From the NCBI RefSeq assembly GCF_036345255.1, contig NZ_CP107783.1:2418001-2482000 (forward strand): DNA of 64,000 nt, given 5' to 3'. Shown here in pieces: positions 51,937 through 61,985 of this stretch. The stretch's first letter is position 1; the number at the start of each line of letters is the position of its first letter. The stretch is from Streptomyces sp. NBC_00569. GTDB taxonomy: Bacteria > Actinomycetota > Actinomycetes > Streptomycetales > Streptomycetaceae. The translations under genes and the position numbers were made by a program. Under the pieces are notes generated by a model. It did no database searches. It was given only the letters and a program-made list of their open reading frames with translations, and was not told the origin of the DNA.

Positions 51937-53619
51937 CTAGCCGATCGGGTCGCCCTCACGGTCCGTGCCCTGGCCCGGCCCGATCCGGATCTCGAAGTCG
52001 CCGTCGTACTGCTCGTGTCCGGCGATGACCGCCGCCTCGACGGCCTCGACGCCCTTGTCGCCGCGGACGATCAGCGGGTCGTGGCGCAGGTCCCGCATCA
52101 GGGCCACGCACATCCCGATCATGACGAGGGTGAAGGGCGCGGCGACGAGGATCGTCAGGTTCTGCAGGCCCGTCAGCGCGTTGCCCGAGCCGTTGCCGAT
52201 GAGGAGCATGACGGCGGCGACGGCTCCGGTGACGACGCCCCAGAAGATGACCACGACGCGGCCGGGTTCGAGGGCGCCTTTCTGCGAGAGTGTGCCCATC
52301 ACGATGGAGGCCGCGTCGGCGCCGGACACGAAGAAGATCCCGACGAGGATCATCACGAGCAGGCTCGTCGCGGTGGCGATGGGGAACTCGTCCAGTACGC
52401 CGAAGAGTTGGGCCTCGGGGGTGGAGGCGTTGCCGAGTGCACCGCTCTCCTTCAGGCTCATCGCCGTACCGCCGAAGACCGAGAACCAGATGAGGCTCAC
52501 GGTGCTGGGGACGAGGATGACGCCGCCGACGAACTGCCGGATCGTGCGGCCCTTGCTGATGCGGGCGATGAACATGCCGACGAACGGCGTCCAGGAGATC
52601 CACCACGCCCAGTAGAAGACCGTCCAGCTGCCCAGCCAGGCGGCGACGCCCTTGCCGCTGGACGCTTCCGTCCTGCCGATGAGCTGCGGCAGGTCACCGA
52701 GGTACGCGCCCAGGGACGTGGGCAGCAGGTCGAGGACCAGGATCGTGGGCCCGGCGATGAACACGAACACGATCAGGATCAGCGCGAGGACCATGTTGAT
52801 GTTGGACAGCCATTGGATGCCCTTCTCGACCCCGGACACCGCCGAGGCGACGAAGGCGACGGTGAGGACCGCGATGATGGTGACGAGGAGGCCCGTGCTC
52901 GCCTTGTCCATCCAGTTGAGCACCTCGAATCCGCTGCCGATCTGCAGGGCGCCGAGGCCGAGGGACGCGGCGGAGCCGAAGAGCGTGGCGAAGATCGCGA
53001 TGATGTCGATGACGCGGCCCCAGGCGCCGTGCGCGTGCCGCTCGCCGATCAGCGGCACGAAGACGGAGCTGATGGTCTGCCGGCGGCGGCGCCTGAACGT
53101 GCTGTAGGCGATGGCCAGTCCGACGACGGCGTAGATCGCCCAGGGGTGCAGCGTCCAGTGGAAGAGGGTCGTGGCCATGGAGGTCTCCATGGCCTGGGCG
53201 GAGTCGACGGGCCGGGTGCCCGGCGGGTGCGTGGTGTAGTGGGCGAGGGGTTCGCTGACGCCGTAGAACATCAGGCCGATGCCCATGCCGGCGCTGAACA
53301 TCATGGCGACCCAGGAGACGGTCCTGAACTCGGGCGTCTCGCCCTCGTCGCCCAGTGTGATCTTCCCGTACCGGCTGATCGCCAGCCAGAGGGCGAAGAC
53401 GACGAAGCCGGAGGCGGCCAGCATGAATGCCCAACCGCCGTTGTGGATCAGTCCTTTGAGGAGGCGTGTCGAGATGTCCTCGAGGGAGTCGGTGGCGACG
53501 GAGCCCCAGATGACGAACGCCACGGTGAGTGCGGCTGTCACGCCGAACACCACCCGGTCGGTCGCCGGACTCCGTCGCCCCGTCGCCTCCGCGGCAGGTT
53601 TGATGTCGGGATTATTCAC
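51937..53619 (-). CDS. BCCT family transporter (betaine/choline/carnitine)
   Basis: 560 residues, about 12 membrane segments. The FSAGMGIGLMFYGVSEPL and FYWAWWISWTPFVGMFIARI segments are BCCT hallmarks and line the quaternary-ammonium site. It probably imports glycine betaine or choline as osmoprotectant. The acidic C-terminal tail (YDGDFEIRIG) lies in the cytoplasm. GTG at 53619. Confidence 0.93.
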   Translation of the reverse strand: MNNPDIKPAAEATGRRSPATDRVVFGVTAALTVAFVIWGSVATDSLEDISTRLLKGLIHNGGWAFMLAASGFVVFALWLAISRYGKITLGDEGETPEFRTVSWVAMMFSAGMGIGLMFYGVSEPLAHYTTHPPGTRPVDSAQAMETSMATTLFHWTLHPWAIYAVVGLAIAYSTFRRRRRQTISSVFVPLIGERHAHGAWGRVIDIIAIFATLFGSAASLGLGALQIGSGFEVLNWMDKASTGLLVTIIAVLTVAFVASAVSGVEKGIQWLSNINMVLALILIVFVFIAGPTILVLDLLPTSLGAYLGDLPQLIGRTEASSGKGVAAWLGSWTVFYWAWWISWTPFVGMFIARISKGRTIRQFVGGVILVPSTVSLIWFSVFGGTAMSLKESGALGNASTPEAQLFGVLDEFPIATATSLLVMILVGIFFVSGADAASIVMGTLSQKGALEPGRVVVIFWGVVTGAVAAVMLLIGNGSGNALTGLQNLTILVAAPFTLVMIGMCVALMRDLRHDPLIVRGDKGVEAVEAAVIAGHEQYDGDFEIRIGPGQGTDREGDPIG

Positions 53620-53658
53620 CCTTCAGGACCTACCACAAATGGCGTGAATGCCCCGGAT

Positions 53659-54960
53659 TCAGCAGGTTGTGTCGGGTTCCCCCTCGATGAGGTGGTACGG
53701 AGCACGCGCGTCGAGGAGCAGGGTCACGAGCGCCCGTTCGGACTGGCGCAGCGGCACGAACACCCCTTCCCCCGCCCGGTCCTTGCGCACGGTGATCCCG
53801 TGCAGCGCCAGCTTGTCCTTCACGGACGCGTACTGCGCCGCGTCGAGGCGGTAGCCGCAGGGCGGGTTCTGGATGATCTCCGCGGGCTCGGCCGGGTCGT
53901 TGTCCGCGCCGCCGACGTAGACGGGTCCGCGGTCGCGGTATCCGGCCACGCGGGCGGCGCCGGTGGCCGCCTCTATCCTGCCGCGATGCTGGTCGGTGAA
54001 CGTGAACAAGCCGCCGAGAGCCTTGAGTTGGCTGTTCACCCGGCGGCGGTTGTTGAGCGCCGGGTCGGCCTTCTCCGCGTCGGTCCGGGGGTCGACGCGG
54101 CTTTCGATGAGCAGTCCGACCGCGTGCTTCACGCCGGAGACGTTGCGCAGGATGCGCTCCTGCCCGTCCCCCGCGGTCTGCTTGACGGGCTCACCGGTCA
54201 CGGGGTCGGTCCAGATGCCGTACGTGCCGGTTGAGTATCCGCCCGAGTTGGCGGCGGGACGGACGTACGCCGTGGAGAGGGTCTCCGCCTCGTCGTGGAC
54301 CTGGGTGTCGGTGTTGAGGTTGCGCGGCCAGAGGTCGAAGAGGTCCTTGTCGTAGTACTTGGGTGTGGCCCCGTACTCGTGGAGGTCGTAGATCACGTCG
54401 GGCTTGCGGTCGCGGATGACGGCGGCCATGGCCCGTGCCTCGGCGGTGTCCAGGGCGATGTGGTCGCGGTTGATGTCGACGCCGTCGGAGTTGCCGCGGG
54501 TGTTCGCGGCGCGGCCGTCGGGGTTGGCGGTGGGGACGACGAGCAGGGTGGTGCGGGACAGGAAGGCCTGCGTCTTCTTGTCCTTGGCGTAGGCGAGGTC
54601 GCGGATCGTGGTGAGACACGCCTCGCGGCCGGACGGTTCGTTGCCGTGCTGGCTGCAGATGAGCAGCACGGTGTTCGCGGTCGGGTGTTCGCCTATGCGG
54701 ACGAGCTGGACGGGCCTGCCCTGCTTGGTGGTTCCGGCCGTATCGACGGAAACGCGGTCACTGCCCTTGTCGACCGCCGCGAGGAAGTCCTGTTCCTCGG
54801 GCTGGCTGGTCCAGCCGGCTCCGTCGCGCTGCTCGAAGCCGGTCCGCGGCACCGCGGTGGACGCCTGGGCCGGGGCCGTGAGCAGGGGCGCGGCGAGGGC
54901 GGCCGCCGTCGCGGCCAGGGCGAGGGTACGGATACGGGGTGTCATGGAACGCGGTGTCAT
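53659..54960 (-). CDS. Secreted M14-family zinc carboxypeptidase
   Basis: 433 residues. The signal peptide (about 1-33, ending TAPAQAS) directs secretion. Zinc ligands lie in [11 protein letters not shown] (HxxE) and in IYDLHEYG (the third His); the catalytic Glu is likely in GLLIESRVD. It removes C-terminal residues from peptides. ATG at 54960 overlaps the upstream stop (ATGA), so it is coupled to the X-Pro dipeptidyl-peptidase gene; ATG at 54945 is an alternative. It ends with a C-terminal cysteine. Confidence 0.9.
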   Translation of the reverse strand: MTPRSMTPRIRTLALAATAAALAAPLLTAPAQASTAVPRTGFEQRDGAGWTSQPEEQDFLAAVDKGSDRVSVDTAGTTKQGRPVQLVRIGEHPTANTVLLICSQHGNEPSGREACLTTIRDLAYAKDKKTQAFLSRTTLLVVPTANPDGRAANTRGNSDGVDINRDHIALDTAEARAMAAVIRDRKPDVIYDLHEYGATPKYYDKDLFDLWPRNLNTDTQVHDEAETLSTAYVRPAANSGGYSTGTYGIWTDPVTGEPVKQTAGDGQERILRNVSGVKHAVGLLIESRVDPRTDAEKADPALNNRRRVNSQLKALGGLFTFTDQHRGRIEAATGAARVAGYRDRGPVYVGGADNDPAEPAEIIQNPPCGYRLDAAQYASVKDKLALHGITVRKDRAGEGVFVPLRQSERALVTLLLDARAPYHLIEGEPDTTC

Positions 54961-56924
54961 AGGGCGCTGCCTCCCGGGACGGGGCGGAAGGGGCGGGGCT
55001 CGGCCAGGCGCTCGGGTGCCGAGGTGCGCGGCGCGGCGGTGTGGGTGCCGGCCGTGGCGGACTCGAACGCGTGGGCTCCGCCGACGAGGGGGACGCGCGC
55101 GGACGTCCTGGCCAGGTCGAGGGTGAGCGTGGGCCTGGTGGACGGCGGGTCGATGAGGTCCTTGTCGGTGCCCGCGACGATCAGCGCGAGACGGTGGCCC
55201 GCCGGCACGACGTGGTCGCTCGGGGCCAGGTCGAGGGTGATCGTGTAGGGCTTGCCCGGGGTGAGCGGCTTGCCCGTGCGGTCGGAGGCGTAGTTGCCGA
55301 GGTCGGCCCAGCCGCGGCTGAACACGGTCCGGTCGACGTCGGCGGTCTTGGCCTCGGTCCGCAGGAAGCAGGAGCTGTCGCCGGCCGTGCTCGCGCCCCA
55401 GCAGGTGCGGTCGGTGAGCGTGGTGATGCCCTCGCCGGCGTCGGCGTAGTCGCGGATGGTGGCCGGGCCGAGGTCGACGAGGACGGCCGAGAGGTGGGCG
55501 GTCGTGGTCGACGGGGTGGCGGTGACGGTGACCTTCGACGAGCCGGACAGGCGCAGGTCCTTGCCGAGCGGCTCGGTGATGAACCCGGCCTTGTCGGGCG
55601 TCGACTTGTCGATCTGCGCGGCCCAGTCGGTCTCGCTCAGCTTCGGGTCGTCGGTGAACGCCTCGGTGCCCGAGCCGTGCTTCAGGCCGAGCGTGCCGAC
55701 ACCGGCCGCGCTGCCCTTGGCGGGGCTCAGACGCACGGCGTCGGTGGTGCGGGGCGGCCAGACACGGTCGGTGGTCCAGTGGTCGGGGGTGCGTTCGATG
55801 TCGGCCATCGGCTCGCGATCCACGCCGTTGTCGTAACCGAGGAGTTCATGGTCGAACCAGCGGTGGAGGGTGTCGACCCAGGCGCTCCGGCGGGAGTCGA
55901 AGGGGTCGACATGGCCGGTCTGCGCGAGCCAGATCTTGCGGTCGACGCCCGCCTTCGCGAGGGCGTCCCACCACTGGCCGAAGTGCTTGGCGCGGACATT
56001 GAGGTCCTGCATGCCGTGCACGACGAAGACGCTGGCCTTGACCTTGCCGGCGTCGGGCACGTAGTTCCGCTCGTCCCACAGGCCGGTCCAGTCGCCCGAC
56101 CTGGGCGCCTCATCGACAAGTCGCTTCTGCACGGCGGCGCAGCGCGCGCGGGCCTCGGGGCTCTCGACGTAGTCGGACAGCCACTCGGGGCCGCTGTCGT
56201 ACAGGGGCGCGCCCTGCTGGAAGTAGTAGTCGTACCAGGAGGAGATGCCGCCGATCGGGACGATCGTCTTCAGGCCCTCGACTCCGGTGGCGGCGACGCC
56301 GTTCGCGATGGTGGCGTCGTAGCTCTTGCCGATCATGCCGGTTCTGCCGTTGGTCCAGCCGGCCTTGGCACGTTCGGTGCCCGTGCGGGTCGTGTAGCCC
56401 TTGCCGCGACCGTTCAGCCAGTCGACGACGGCCTTGCCGGACTGGATGTCGGAGCGGCCGCCGACGTCGACACAGCCGTCGGAGCGGTTGGTTCCGGCGA
56501 GGTCGACGGCGACGAAGGCGTAGCCGCGCGGCACGAAGTAGTTGTCGTAGTACAGCGGGAACTGGACGACGTTCCCGTGCTCGTCATACGTCTTCAGCTG
56601 GCTCTCGTTGCCGCGGCCGCAGCAGGAGTAGTACGGGCTCGCGTCCATGATCACGGGGACTTTGCGGCCCTGCTGCGCGGGTTCGCGCGGCCGGATGATG
56701 TCGACGGCGACCCGGTCGGTCTTTCCGTCGCCGTCCCCGTCGAGCCGGGTGTCGACCCAGACGGATTCGCGGATGGCCTTGTCGTACGAGTAGACGGGCT
56801 TCGACTCACGGGGCGCGGCGCTCTGGGCGGCCCCGGGAGAGACGAGGACGGCTAGGAGTGCGGCGGTGGCCGCTGTCGCGAGCGTCCTCCACAGGTGGCG
56901 CGTGCGTCTCTCAGGTATCGGCAT
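54957..56924 (-). CDS. Secreted Xaa-Pro dipeptidyl-peptidase (S15)
   Basis: 655 residues. The signal peptide ([20 protein letters not shown], cleavage near AQSA) is clear. The alpha/beta-hydrolase elbow is [14 protein letters not shown] (Ser nucleophile) and the His lies in AQTGHVDPF, preceded by [10 protein letters not shown] with the Asp. A C-terminal jelly-roll domain (about 400-640) is typical of S15/CocE. It cleaves X-Pro dipeptides from N-termini. ATG at 56924 is chosen to begin the signal peptide; upstream codons are not conserved. In operon with M14. Confidence 0.92.
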   Translation of the reverse strand: MPIPERRTRHLWRTLATAATAALLAVLVSPGAAQSAAPRESKPVYSYDKAIRESVWVDTRLDGDGDGKTDRVAVDIIRPREPAQQGRKVPVIMDASPYYSCCGRGNESQLKTYDEHGNVVQFPLYYDNYFVPRGYAFVAVDLAGTNRSDGCVDVGGRSDIQSGKAVVDWLNGRGKGYTTRTGTERAKAGWTNGRTGMIGKSYDATIANGVAATGVEGLKTIVPIGGISSWYDYYFQQGAPLYDSGPEWLSDYVESPEARARCAAVQKRLVDEAPRSGDWTGLWDERNYVPDAGKVKASVFVVHGMQDLNVRAKHFGQWWDALAKAGVDRKIWLAQTGHVDPFDSRRSAWVDTLHRWFDHELLGYDNGVDREPMADIERTPDHWTTDRVWPPRTTDAVRLSPAKGSAAGVGTLGLKHGSGTEAFTDDPKLSETDWAAQIDKSTPDKAGFITEPLGKDLRLSGSSKVTVTATPSTTTAHLSAVLVDLGPATIRDYADAGEGITTLTDRTCWGASTAGDSSCFLRTEAKTADVDRTVFSRGWADLGNYASDRTGKPLTPGKPYTITLDLAPSDHVVPAGHRLALIVAGTDKDLIDPPSTRPTLTLDLARTSARVPLVGGAHAFESATAGTHTAAPRTSAPERLAEPRPFRPVPGGSAL

Positions 56925-57128
56925 GGGGCGGAAGCTACCCCGGTCAACTCCCGTGCAAAAGAGGGCAGTCCGTGACGATGGAAGGTACGAGGAAAGGAGT
57001 GTGGGACGTTGTGGCACATGTCGGCCGAATGGCGATCGTGTGACACGTGGGGCCATGGACATGACCGGGGCAGGAGGGGCTGAATAGGGTCGGCAACAAC
57101 CTTCACGGCCCTACGACTTGGAGCTTTC

Positions 57129-58619
57129 GTGTACCGCAGACTCATCGCCCCGGGCGCACTGGCGGCCGCTCTCATGCTGGCGATCCCGGCATCGGCGGCG
57201 GACTTCGCCCCTGGGGCTTCGGGCATCGGCGACCCCTACTACCCGGACTACGGGAACGGCGGCTACGACGTCTCCCACTACGACCTGCGGCTGAAGTACC
57301 AGCCGAAGACGGACCTCCTGGAGGGCACGGCGACGATCCTCGCCACGTCCACGCAGGACCTCTCGCGCTTCGACCTCGACTTCGGCCTCAAGGTCAGCGA
57401 GGTCCTCGTCAACGGCAAGAAGGCCAAGTTCGCCACGTCCGGCGTGGAGGAGCTCGAGGTCACTCCGCCGGCGGGCCTGCCGAAGGGATCGACGTTCACC
57501 GTCGTCGTCCGCTACGCCGGCAAGCCGTCCGAGGTGAAGCTGTACGGCTTCACGTCCTGGCAGCGCACCCCGGACGGCGGCGTCGGGGCGAACGAGCCGG
57601 AGTCCGCGGCCTGGTGGTTCCCGTCCAACGACCACCCGCGCGACAAGGCCACGTACGACGTGTCGGTGGCCGTGCCGGACGGGACGCAGGCGATCTCCAA
57701 CGGCGTGCTCCAGTCGCAGTCGTCGAAGCTCGGCTGGACACGCTTCAACTGGCGCTCCAACAAGCCGCAGGCGACCTATCTGACCACCCTCGCGGTCGGC
57801 AAGTTCGACATCACGACCGACAAGACCGCGGACGGCCTGCCGGTCGTGAACGCGTACAGCAAGGACCTGGGCGACAACTACGGCGCGGCGCGCGCGAGCG
57901 TCGAGCGGACCACCGAGGTCGCCGAGTGGCTGGAGACGAAGTTCGGGAAGTACCCCTTCGACGCGCTCGGCGGGTACGTCCCGAACGTGCCGTCCAGCTT
58001 CGCCCTGGAGACGCAGACGCGGCCGTTCTACAGCCCGAAGCAGTTCGCGAACGGGTCGAACGTGTCGGTGATCGTGCACGAGCTGGCGCACCAGTGGTAC
58101 GGCGACAGCGTCTCCGTGGACGGCTGGAAGGACATCTGGATCAACGAGGGCTTCGCCCGCTACAGCCAGTGGCTGTGGTCGGAGAAGGAGGGCGAGGGCA
58201 CGGCGCAGGAGCTGGCGGACTACACGTACGCGCAGCACCCGGCCGACGACGCGTTCTGGCAGGTCAAGCCCGGTGACCCGGGCGCGGAGAACCAGTTCGA
58301 CATCGCCGTGTACGACCGCGGGGCGCTGGCCATCCAGGCGCTGCGCAACGAGGTCGGCGAGAAGAAGTTCGCCGCGATCCTCAAGGGCTGGCCGCAGGAG
58401 CACGCGTACGGGAACGCGAAGGTCTCCGACTTCGTGAAGTTCGCCGAGAAGGTCTCGGGCAAGCCGCTGGCGGGGCTCTTCGACACGTGGCTCTACCAGC
58501 CGTCGAAGCCGGGCGCGGCCGCGGCGCAGCGGGACCGCGTGGCGCGGGCCGGGGTGGCGCCGGCGAAGCCGAAGTCGTGGAAGCAGATCGCCGCGACGAA
58601 CTCGGTGCACGACCACTGA
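57129..58619 (+). CDS. Secreted M1-family aminopeptidase
   Basis: 496 residues. A signal peptide (ending IPASA) starts the protein. The gluzincin motif is H317-E318-x-x-H321 with E340 after 18 residues (HELAHQW...WINEGFARY), and ALETQTRPFY is the exopeptidase segment. It lacks the long C-terminal helical domain of PepN. GTG at 57129 follows TTGGAG at 5 nt. Divergent from the X-Pro dipeptidyl-peptidase operon, 204 bp apart, so all three peptidases may respond together. Confidence 0.94.
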   Translation: MYRRLIAPGALAAALMLAIPASAADFAPGASGIGDPYYPDYGNGGYDVSHYDLRLKYQPKTDLLEGTATILATSTQDLSRFDLDFGLKVSEVLVNGKKAKFATSGVEELEVTPPAGLPKGSTFTVVVRYAGKPSEVKLYGFTSWQRTPDGGVGANEPESAAWWFPSNDHPRDKATYDVSVAVPDGTQAISNGVLQSQSSKLGWTRFNWRSNKPQATYLTTLAVGKFDITTDKTADGLPVVNAYSKDLGDNYGAARASVERTTEVAEWLETKFGKYPFDALGGYVPNVPSSFALETQTRPFYSPKQFANGSNVSVIVHELAHQWYGDSVSVDGWKDIWINEGFARYSQWLWSEKEGEGTAQELADYTYAQHPADDAFWQVKPGDPGAENQFDIAVYDRGALAIQALRNEVGEKKFAAILKGWPQEHAYGNAKVSDFVKFAEKVSGKPLAGLFDTWLYQPSKPGAAAAQRDRVARAGVAPAKPKSWKQIAATNSVHDH

Positions 58620-58667
58620 CGCCTGATCGCGCCGTGGCGCGGTGACCGCTTCTCGGGCCAGCGGCGG

Positions 58668-58752
58668 TTCGGGGTCGGCGGCCCTTCAGGGTCAGGGACC
58701 TTTCGGGGTCAGCGACCCTCCGGGGTCAGCGACCCTCCGGGGTCAGCGGGTG
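58668..58752. repeat. 17-bp tandem repeat overlapping a stop codon
   Basis: About five imperfect copies of CGGGGTCAGCGACCCTC run into the end of the MpaB-like gene, whose stop codon lies in the last copy. Period about 17 bp. It is too short and irregular for CRISPR. Confidence 0.65.
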
Positions 58753-59606
58753 CGGGCCGCTTCGGCGGCTCGCGCCCGTCTCGCCATCGGCAGATAGCGC
58801 AGGCGCTCCGGCAGGAGCGGCACCACCCGTCGTACGACCGCGCCGAACCGACGCAGCCTGCGCTCCTGGACCGGGGTCCACGGCAGGCCGATGGCCTCCC
58901 GCGCGTCGGGCGGCATCAGCCCGATCGTGAGGAAGCGGCGGAAGCGCGCCAGCGGCGGCAGCAGCACCGGCCACAGTGCGCGCAACGCGAGCCTGACCGG
59001 CAGCGGCCCGCGGTCGGGCGGCGGGACAGGCACGTCGACCGCGACGAGTTCACGCACGACCACCGTCAGCTCGACCTCGTCGGCCAGGACCTTGCGGTAG
59101 TAGGGCCAGAACTCCTCGACGGTCTGCGGCATGTCCCGGTCGTGCAGGCCGAGGATCCGGCCGACCTGGAGCCACTCCGCGTAGAGACGGCGCTCCTGCG
59201 CCTCGGTGAAGGGGCGGCGGCCGAGGTAGCGCTGGGCCTGGCGGTAGACGGGGAAGCCGGTGGCGTGGACCCAGGCGTAGTAGGCGGGGGTCAGCGCGTG
59301 GTAGCTGCGGCCCCGGGTGTCGGTGCCGCGGATGGTGCGGTGGAGCTGCCTGAGCCGGCGGCCCTCGCGCGCGGCGGCGTCACCGCCGTAGACCCACAGC
59401 ATCACCGAGCGCAGCGACCGCTCGCCGCGACCCCACGGGTCCGTGCGGAAAACGGAGTGCTCGTCGACGCCGGCGCCGACGGCCGGGTGGGCCACCTGAA
59501 GGGTGAGCGCCGCCGGAAGCGCGAGCAGGGAACGCGCCTCACCTGCGATGTCCCACAGGATGCCGCCGGGCGGGGGCGGCTCCGGATCGGGCTCGTGCTG
59601 CTTCAT
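58743..59606 (-). CDS. MpaB-type (DUF2236) oxygenase family protein
   Basis: 287 residues. The segments VAHPAVGAGVDEHSVFRTDPWGRGERSLRSVM and GRSYHALTPAYYAWVHATG follow the latex-clearing-protein/MpaB/DUF2236 pattern, where histidines bind haem; the His residues are inferred from family layout. It could be an oxygenase acting on a hydrophobic substrate. ATG at 59606. The C-terminus is Arg-rich and its stop codon lies in tandem repeats. Confidence 0.85.
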   Translation of the reverse strand: MKQHEPDPEPPPPGGILWDIAGEARSLLALPAALTLQVAHPAVGAGVDEHSVFRTDPWGRGERSLRSVMLWVYGGDAAAREGRRLRQLHRTIRGTDTRGRSYHALTPAYYAWVHATGFPVYRQAQRYLGRRPFTEAQERRLYAEWLQVGRILGLHDRDMPQTVEEFWPYYRKVLADEVELTVVVRELVAVDVPVPPPDRGPLPVRLALRALWPVLLPPLARFRRFLTIGLMPPDAREAIGLPWTPVQERRLRRFGAVVRRVVPLLPERLRYLPMARRARAAEAARTR

Positions 59607-59829
59607 ACGGCTCCCCAGCGGTTCCCGGGTGATACGTGATCCAGTATGCGACCCCGAGGCCCGGTGGTGCCGGTCAGGGGTGGCGAACTGTTGGGTTTTG
59701 AGCGTGCTCTACCGCGCAGGAGTGAGCGTGAGTGTGTGGAGTGTGCGGTGGGCACGCGGAATCCTGTGTCGAATGCGTGACCTCGGCCGGGTGGGGCTCG
59801 TTGGGCAGGTGGACTGATGATCGGATTGC

Positions 59830-61497
59830 GTGAGTGGCTCGCTGGACGGAGCGGGTGGGGTGGCCGGGAAGGCGTTGCGGGTGTTGGCGGCTCCGTTTGT
59901 GACTCCATCCCCGAGCGGGGTAGCGGTGCGGACCCGTCTCAAGGGCCTGTCCGCAACCGATACCGCGGTACTCGGTGTGGTCGGGCGGCATTTGGGGTCG
60001 TTGGCTGCACGGGATCTGAAGGTCCGCAGCAGGGCTGGGCTCGGTCACGATGCCGGTCAATGGGCGGTGCGTAAACGGGATTTGAGTGCCCTCTCATCGG
60101 CGCGGTGGGCGGGGTCGGTTACCAAGGCCTCGCATGACCAGTGGGCGCTGGCGCGGCGGTGCCTGGCCGCGCATGTCCGGGAGCTGGAGGCGGGCATCAC
60201 CTGTATCCGGCAGCGCCTCGCCCTGGAACTGGGCGCCAAGGGCGAGCGGGGTGTGCCGGGCGGGTATCGCTCACGGCGTGAGTGGCATGCCAAGTCGCGC
60301 CGCCTGCGCGTCCTTGAGGACCGTTTGGCCCTCGCACGAGCGGATTGGGTAGCGGGCCGGGTGCGGGTGGTGCGTGGCGGAAAGCAGCTGGCCAATACCC
60401 GGCATCACCTGGATGCGGCCGGACTCAGCGAGCAGGGGTGGCGCTCTCGTTGGGAGGCGGCCCGGATGTTCCTGTCCGCCGACGGCGAGTCCGGCAAACG
60501 CTGCGGCAACGAGACCATCCGCCTCGATCTCGACGGGCAGTTGAGCCTCAAACTCCCCGCCCCGCTCGCCCACTTGGCGAACGCCCCGCACGGCCGCTAC
60601 GCACTGGCCGCCCGGGCGGTGTTCGCGCACCGGGGCCAGGAGTGGGCGGACCGGGTCGCCGACCACCGGGCAGTCGCGTATCGCATCCACCATGATGTGC
60701 TGCGAGACCGCTGGTATGTGACCGCATCCTGGCAACGCACCCCCGCCCCCGCCCTCACCCTGGAAGCCGCCCTGGCAGACGGGACCGTGATCGGCGTGGA
60801 CACCAACAACGATCACTACGCCGCCTGGCGCCTCGACGTCCACGGCAACCCCCTCGGGCGTCCGAAGTGTTTCTCCTACGACCTGTCCGGCAGCGCCCTG
60901 CATCGGGATGCGCAGATCCGGCACGCCACCAGCCGCCTGCTCCACTACGCGCAACAGTGCGGCGCGAGCGCCATTGCGATCGAGAACCTCGATTTCGCGG
61001 ACTCCAAGACCCGGGAGAAGCACGGCCGTAACAAGCGTTTCCGCCGCCTGATCTCCCGCTTTCCCACCGCACAGCTAGCTGCCCGGCTCATTTCGATGGC
61101 TGCCGAGCAGGGCATCAGCGTGATCGCGGTCGATGCCGCCTACAGCAGCCGGTGGGGCGCCGAGCACTGGCAGAAGCCGACCAGCATCCCCACCCGTCAG
61201 ACCACCCGGCACGAAGCCGCAAGCCTCGTGGTCGGAAGGCGCGCCCAGGGTTTCGGGGCGCGGCGACGGACGACACCGCCCCCACGCGACCGGAGAGATC
61301 GCCCGGGGCATCGGATCGCCCAGGCCGCACCCCGAAACCCCGGACGTGAGGGAGACCGCCCACCCCGGCCCGGACCACCACCAGCAGTGGTGACGCCACC
61401 AGGGAAGCGAAAGCGGCGACCCAGCCCGCCCAACACCGTTCGGGACGGGCGTAGCGAACGAGAGTGGATCTACGACTCACTCCCGCTCACTATCTAG
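59830..61497 (+). CDS. Stand-alone TnpB-related protein (IS200/IS605 accessory type)
   Basis: 555 residues. A RuvC-like core is visible: RuvC-I D324 (VIGVDTNNDHYAAW), RuvC-II E385 (AIAIENLDF) and a third acidic region after D435 (VDAAYSSRWGAEHW). The zinc ribbon of true TnpB is absent: SSRWGAEHW takes the place of SxxCxxC, and RHEAASLVVGRR (H461-E462) replaces DxNAAxN. The N-terminal half (about 1-300) is helical and basic, and the C-terminal about 95 residues are Pro/Arg-rich. GTG at 59830. No tnpA or obvious guide-RNA scaffold is adjacent. It may be an RNA-guided nuclease, a nuclease-dead regulator, or a mobile passenger. Confidence 0.8.
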   Translation: MSGSLDGAGGVAGKALRVLAAPFVTPSPSGVAVRTRLKGLSATDTAVLGVVGRHLGSLAARDLKVRSRAGLGHDAGQWAVRKRDLSALSSARWAGSVTKASHDQWALARRCLAAHVRELEAGITCIRQRLALELGAKGERGVPGGYRSRREWHAKSRRLRVLEDRLALARADWVAGRVRVVRGGKQLANTRHHLDAAGLSEQGWRSRWEAARMFLSADGESGKRCGNETIRLDLDGQLSLKLPAPLAHLANAPHGRYALAARAVFAHRGQEWADRVADHRAVAYRIHHDVLRDRWYVTASWQRTPAPALTLEAALADGTVIGVDTNNDHYAAWRLDVHGNPLGRPKCFSYDLSGSALHRDAQIRHATSRLLHYAQQCGASAIAIENLDFADSKTREKHGRNKRFRRLISRFPTAQLAARLISMAAEQGISVIAVDAAYSSRWGAEHWQKPTSIPTRQTTRHEAASLVVGRRAQGFGARRRTTPPPRDRRDRPGHRIAQAAPRNPGREGDRPPRPGPPPAVVTPPGKRKRRPSPPNTVRDGRSEREWIYDSLPLTI

Positions 61498-61820
61498 GAA
61501 CGGTGTGCCATGCCGCCACTGCCCTGTGACTCACTGCCCAACCGGGACGCCAGGTCGGACGCGAGCTCCGAGACACAGGTGCGCAGGTCCGTCTCGGCGG
61601 CGGCGACCGGGCCGCGTGGCACTCCGGTGAGGTCCGCGCGGGGCCGGACGGGGGCGCACTGGCAAGGCTGGGGCGGTTGCTCGCGCCCGGGGGCGGCCGA
61701 GCCCTGCGCGCCGGACCACCGCCGCGCCCGGCCGAGGACCCCTGCCGCGAACAGGGCGACCGATGCGCCGACTTGACCCACCTTGAGGTGGAATTCCAGG
61801 GGCAGGGGTACGAGGGCCAT
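61494..61820 (-). CDS. Hypothetical protein with N-terminal hydrophobic segment
   Basis: 108 residues with good third-position G/C bias: EFHLKVGQVGASVALFAAGV at the start, a Pro/Cys-containing middle and a helical C-terminus (TDLRTCVSELASDLASRLG). The stop overlaps the convergent TnpB-like gene by 4 bp. The ribosome-binding site is weak (AGGCCCAAGGC). No family recognised. The real gene status is uncertain; if it is not a gene, 61498-61985 is an empty stretch. Confidence 0.4.
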   Translation of the reverse strand: MALVPLPLEFHLKVGQVGASVALFAAGVLGRARRWSGAQGSAAPGREQPPQPCQCAPVRPRADLTGVPRGPVAAAETDLRTCVSELASDLASRLGSESQGSGGMAHRS

Positions 61821-61985
61821 GCCTTGGGCCTACCCGACCACCCCCGACTCGCAACGTGCGGCTCAGTCCCCGTGGTCGTACACCGTCACCGCGAGGCCCA
61901 ACGGCAAGGTGGCGTCACCTCGAAGACCTACGCGATCTCCGACATGACGCCACCGTAGGGGCTGCCACTGACAGTGGGGGCGGCG

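Noticed and set aside
58668..58752. Tandem repeats as a possible CRISPR array
   Set aside because: About 17-bp head-to-tail units without spacers, degenerate, and no cas genes in the window.
61677..61958. 93-codon frame downstream of the TnpB-like gene
   Set aside because: Overlaps a better minus-strand candidate, has poor codon bias and no ribosome-binding site.
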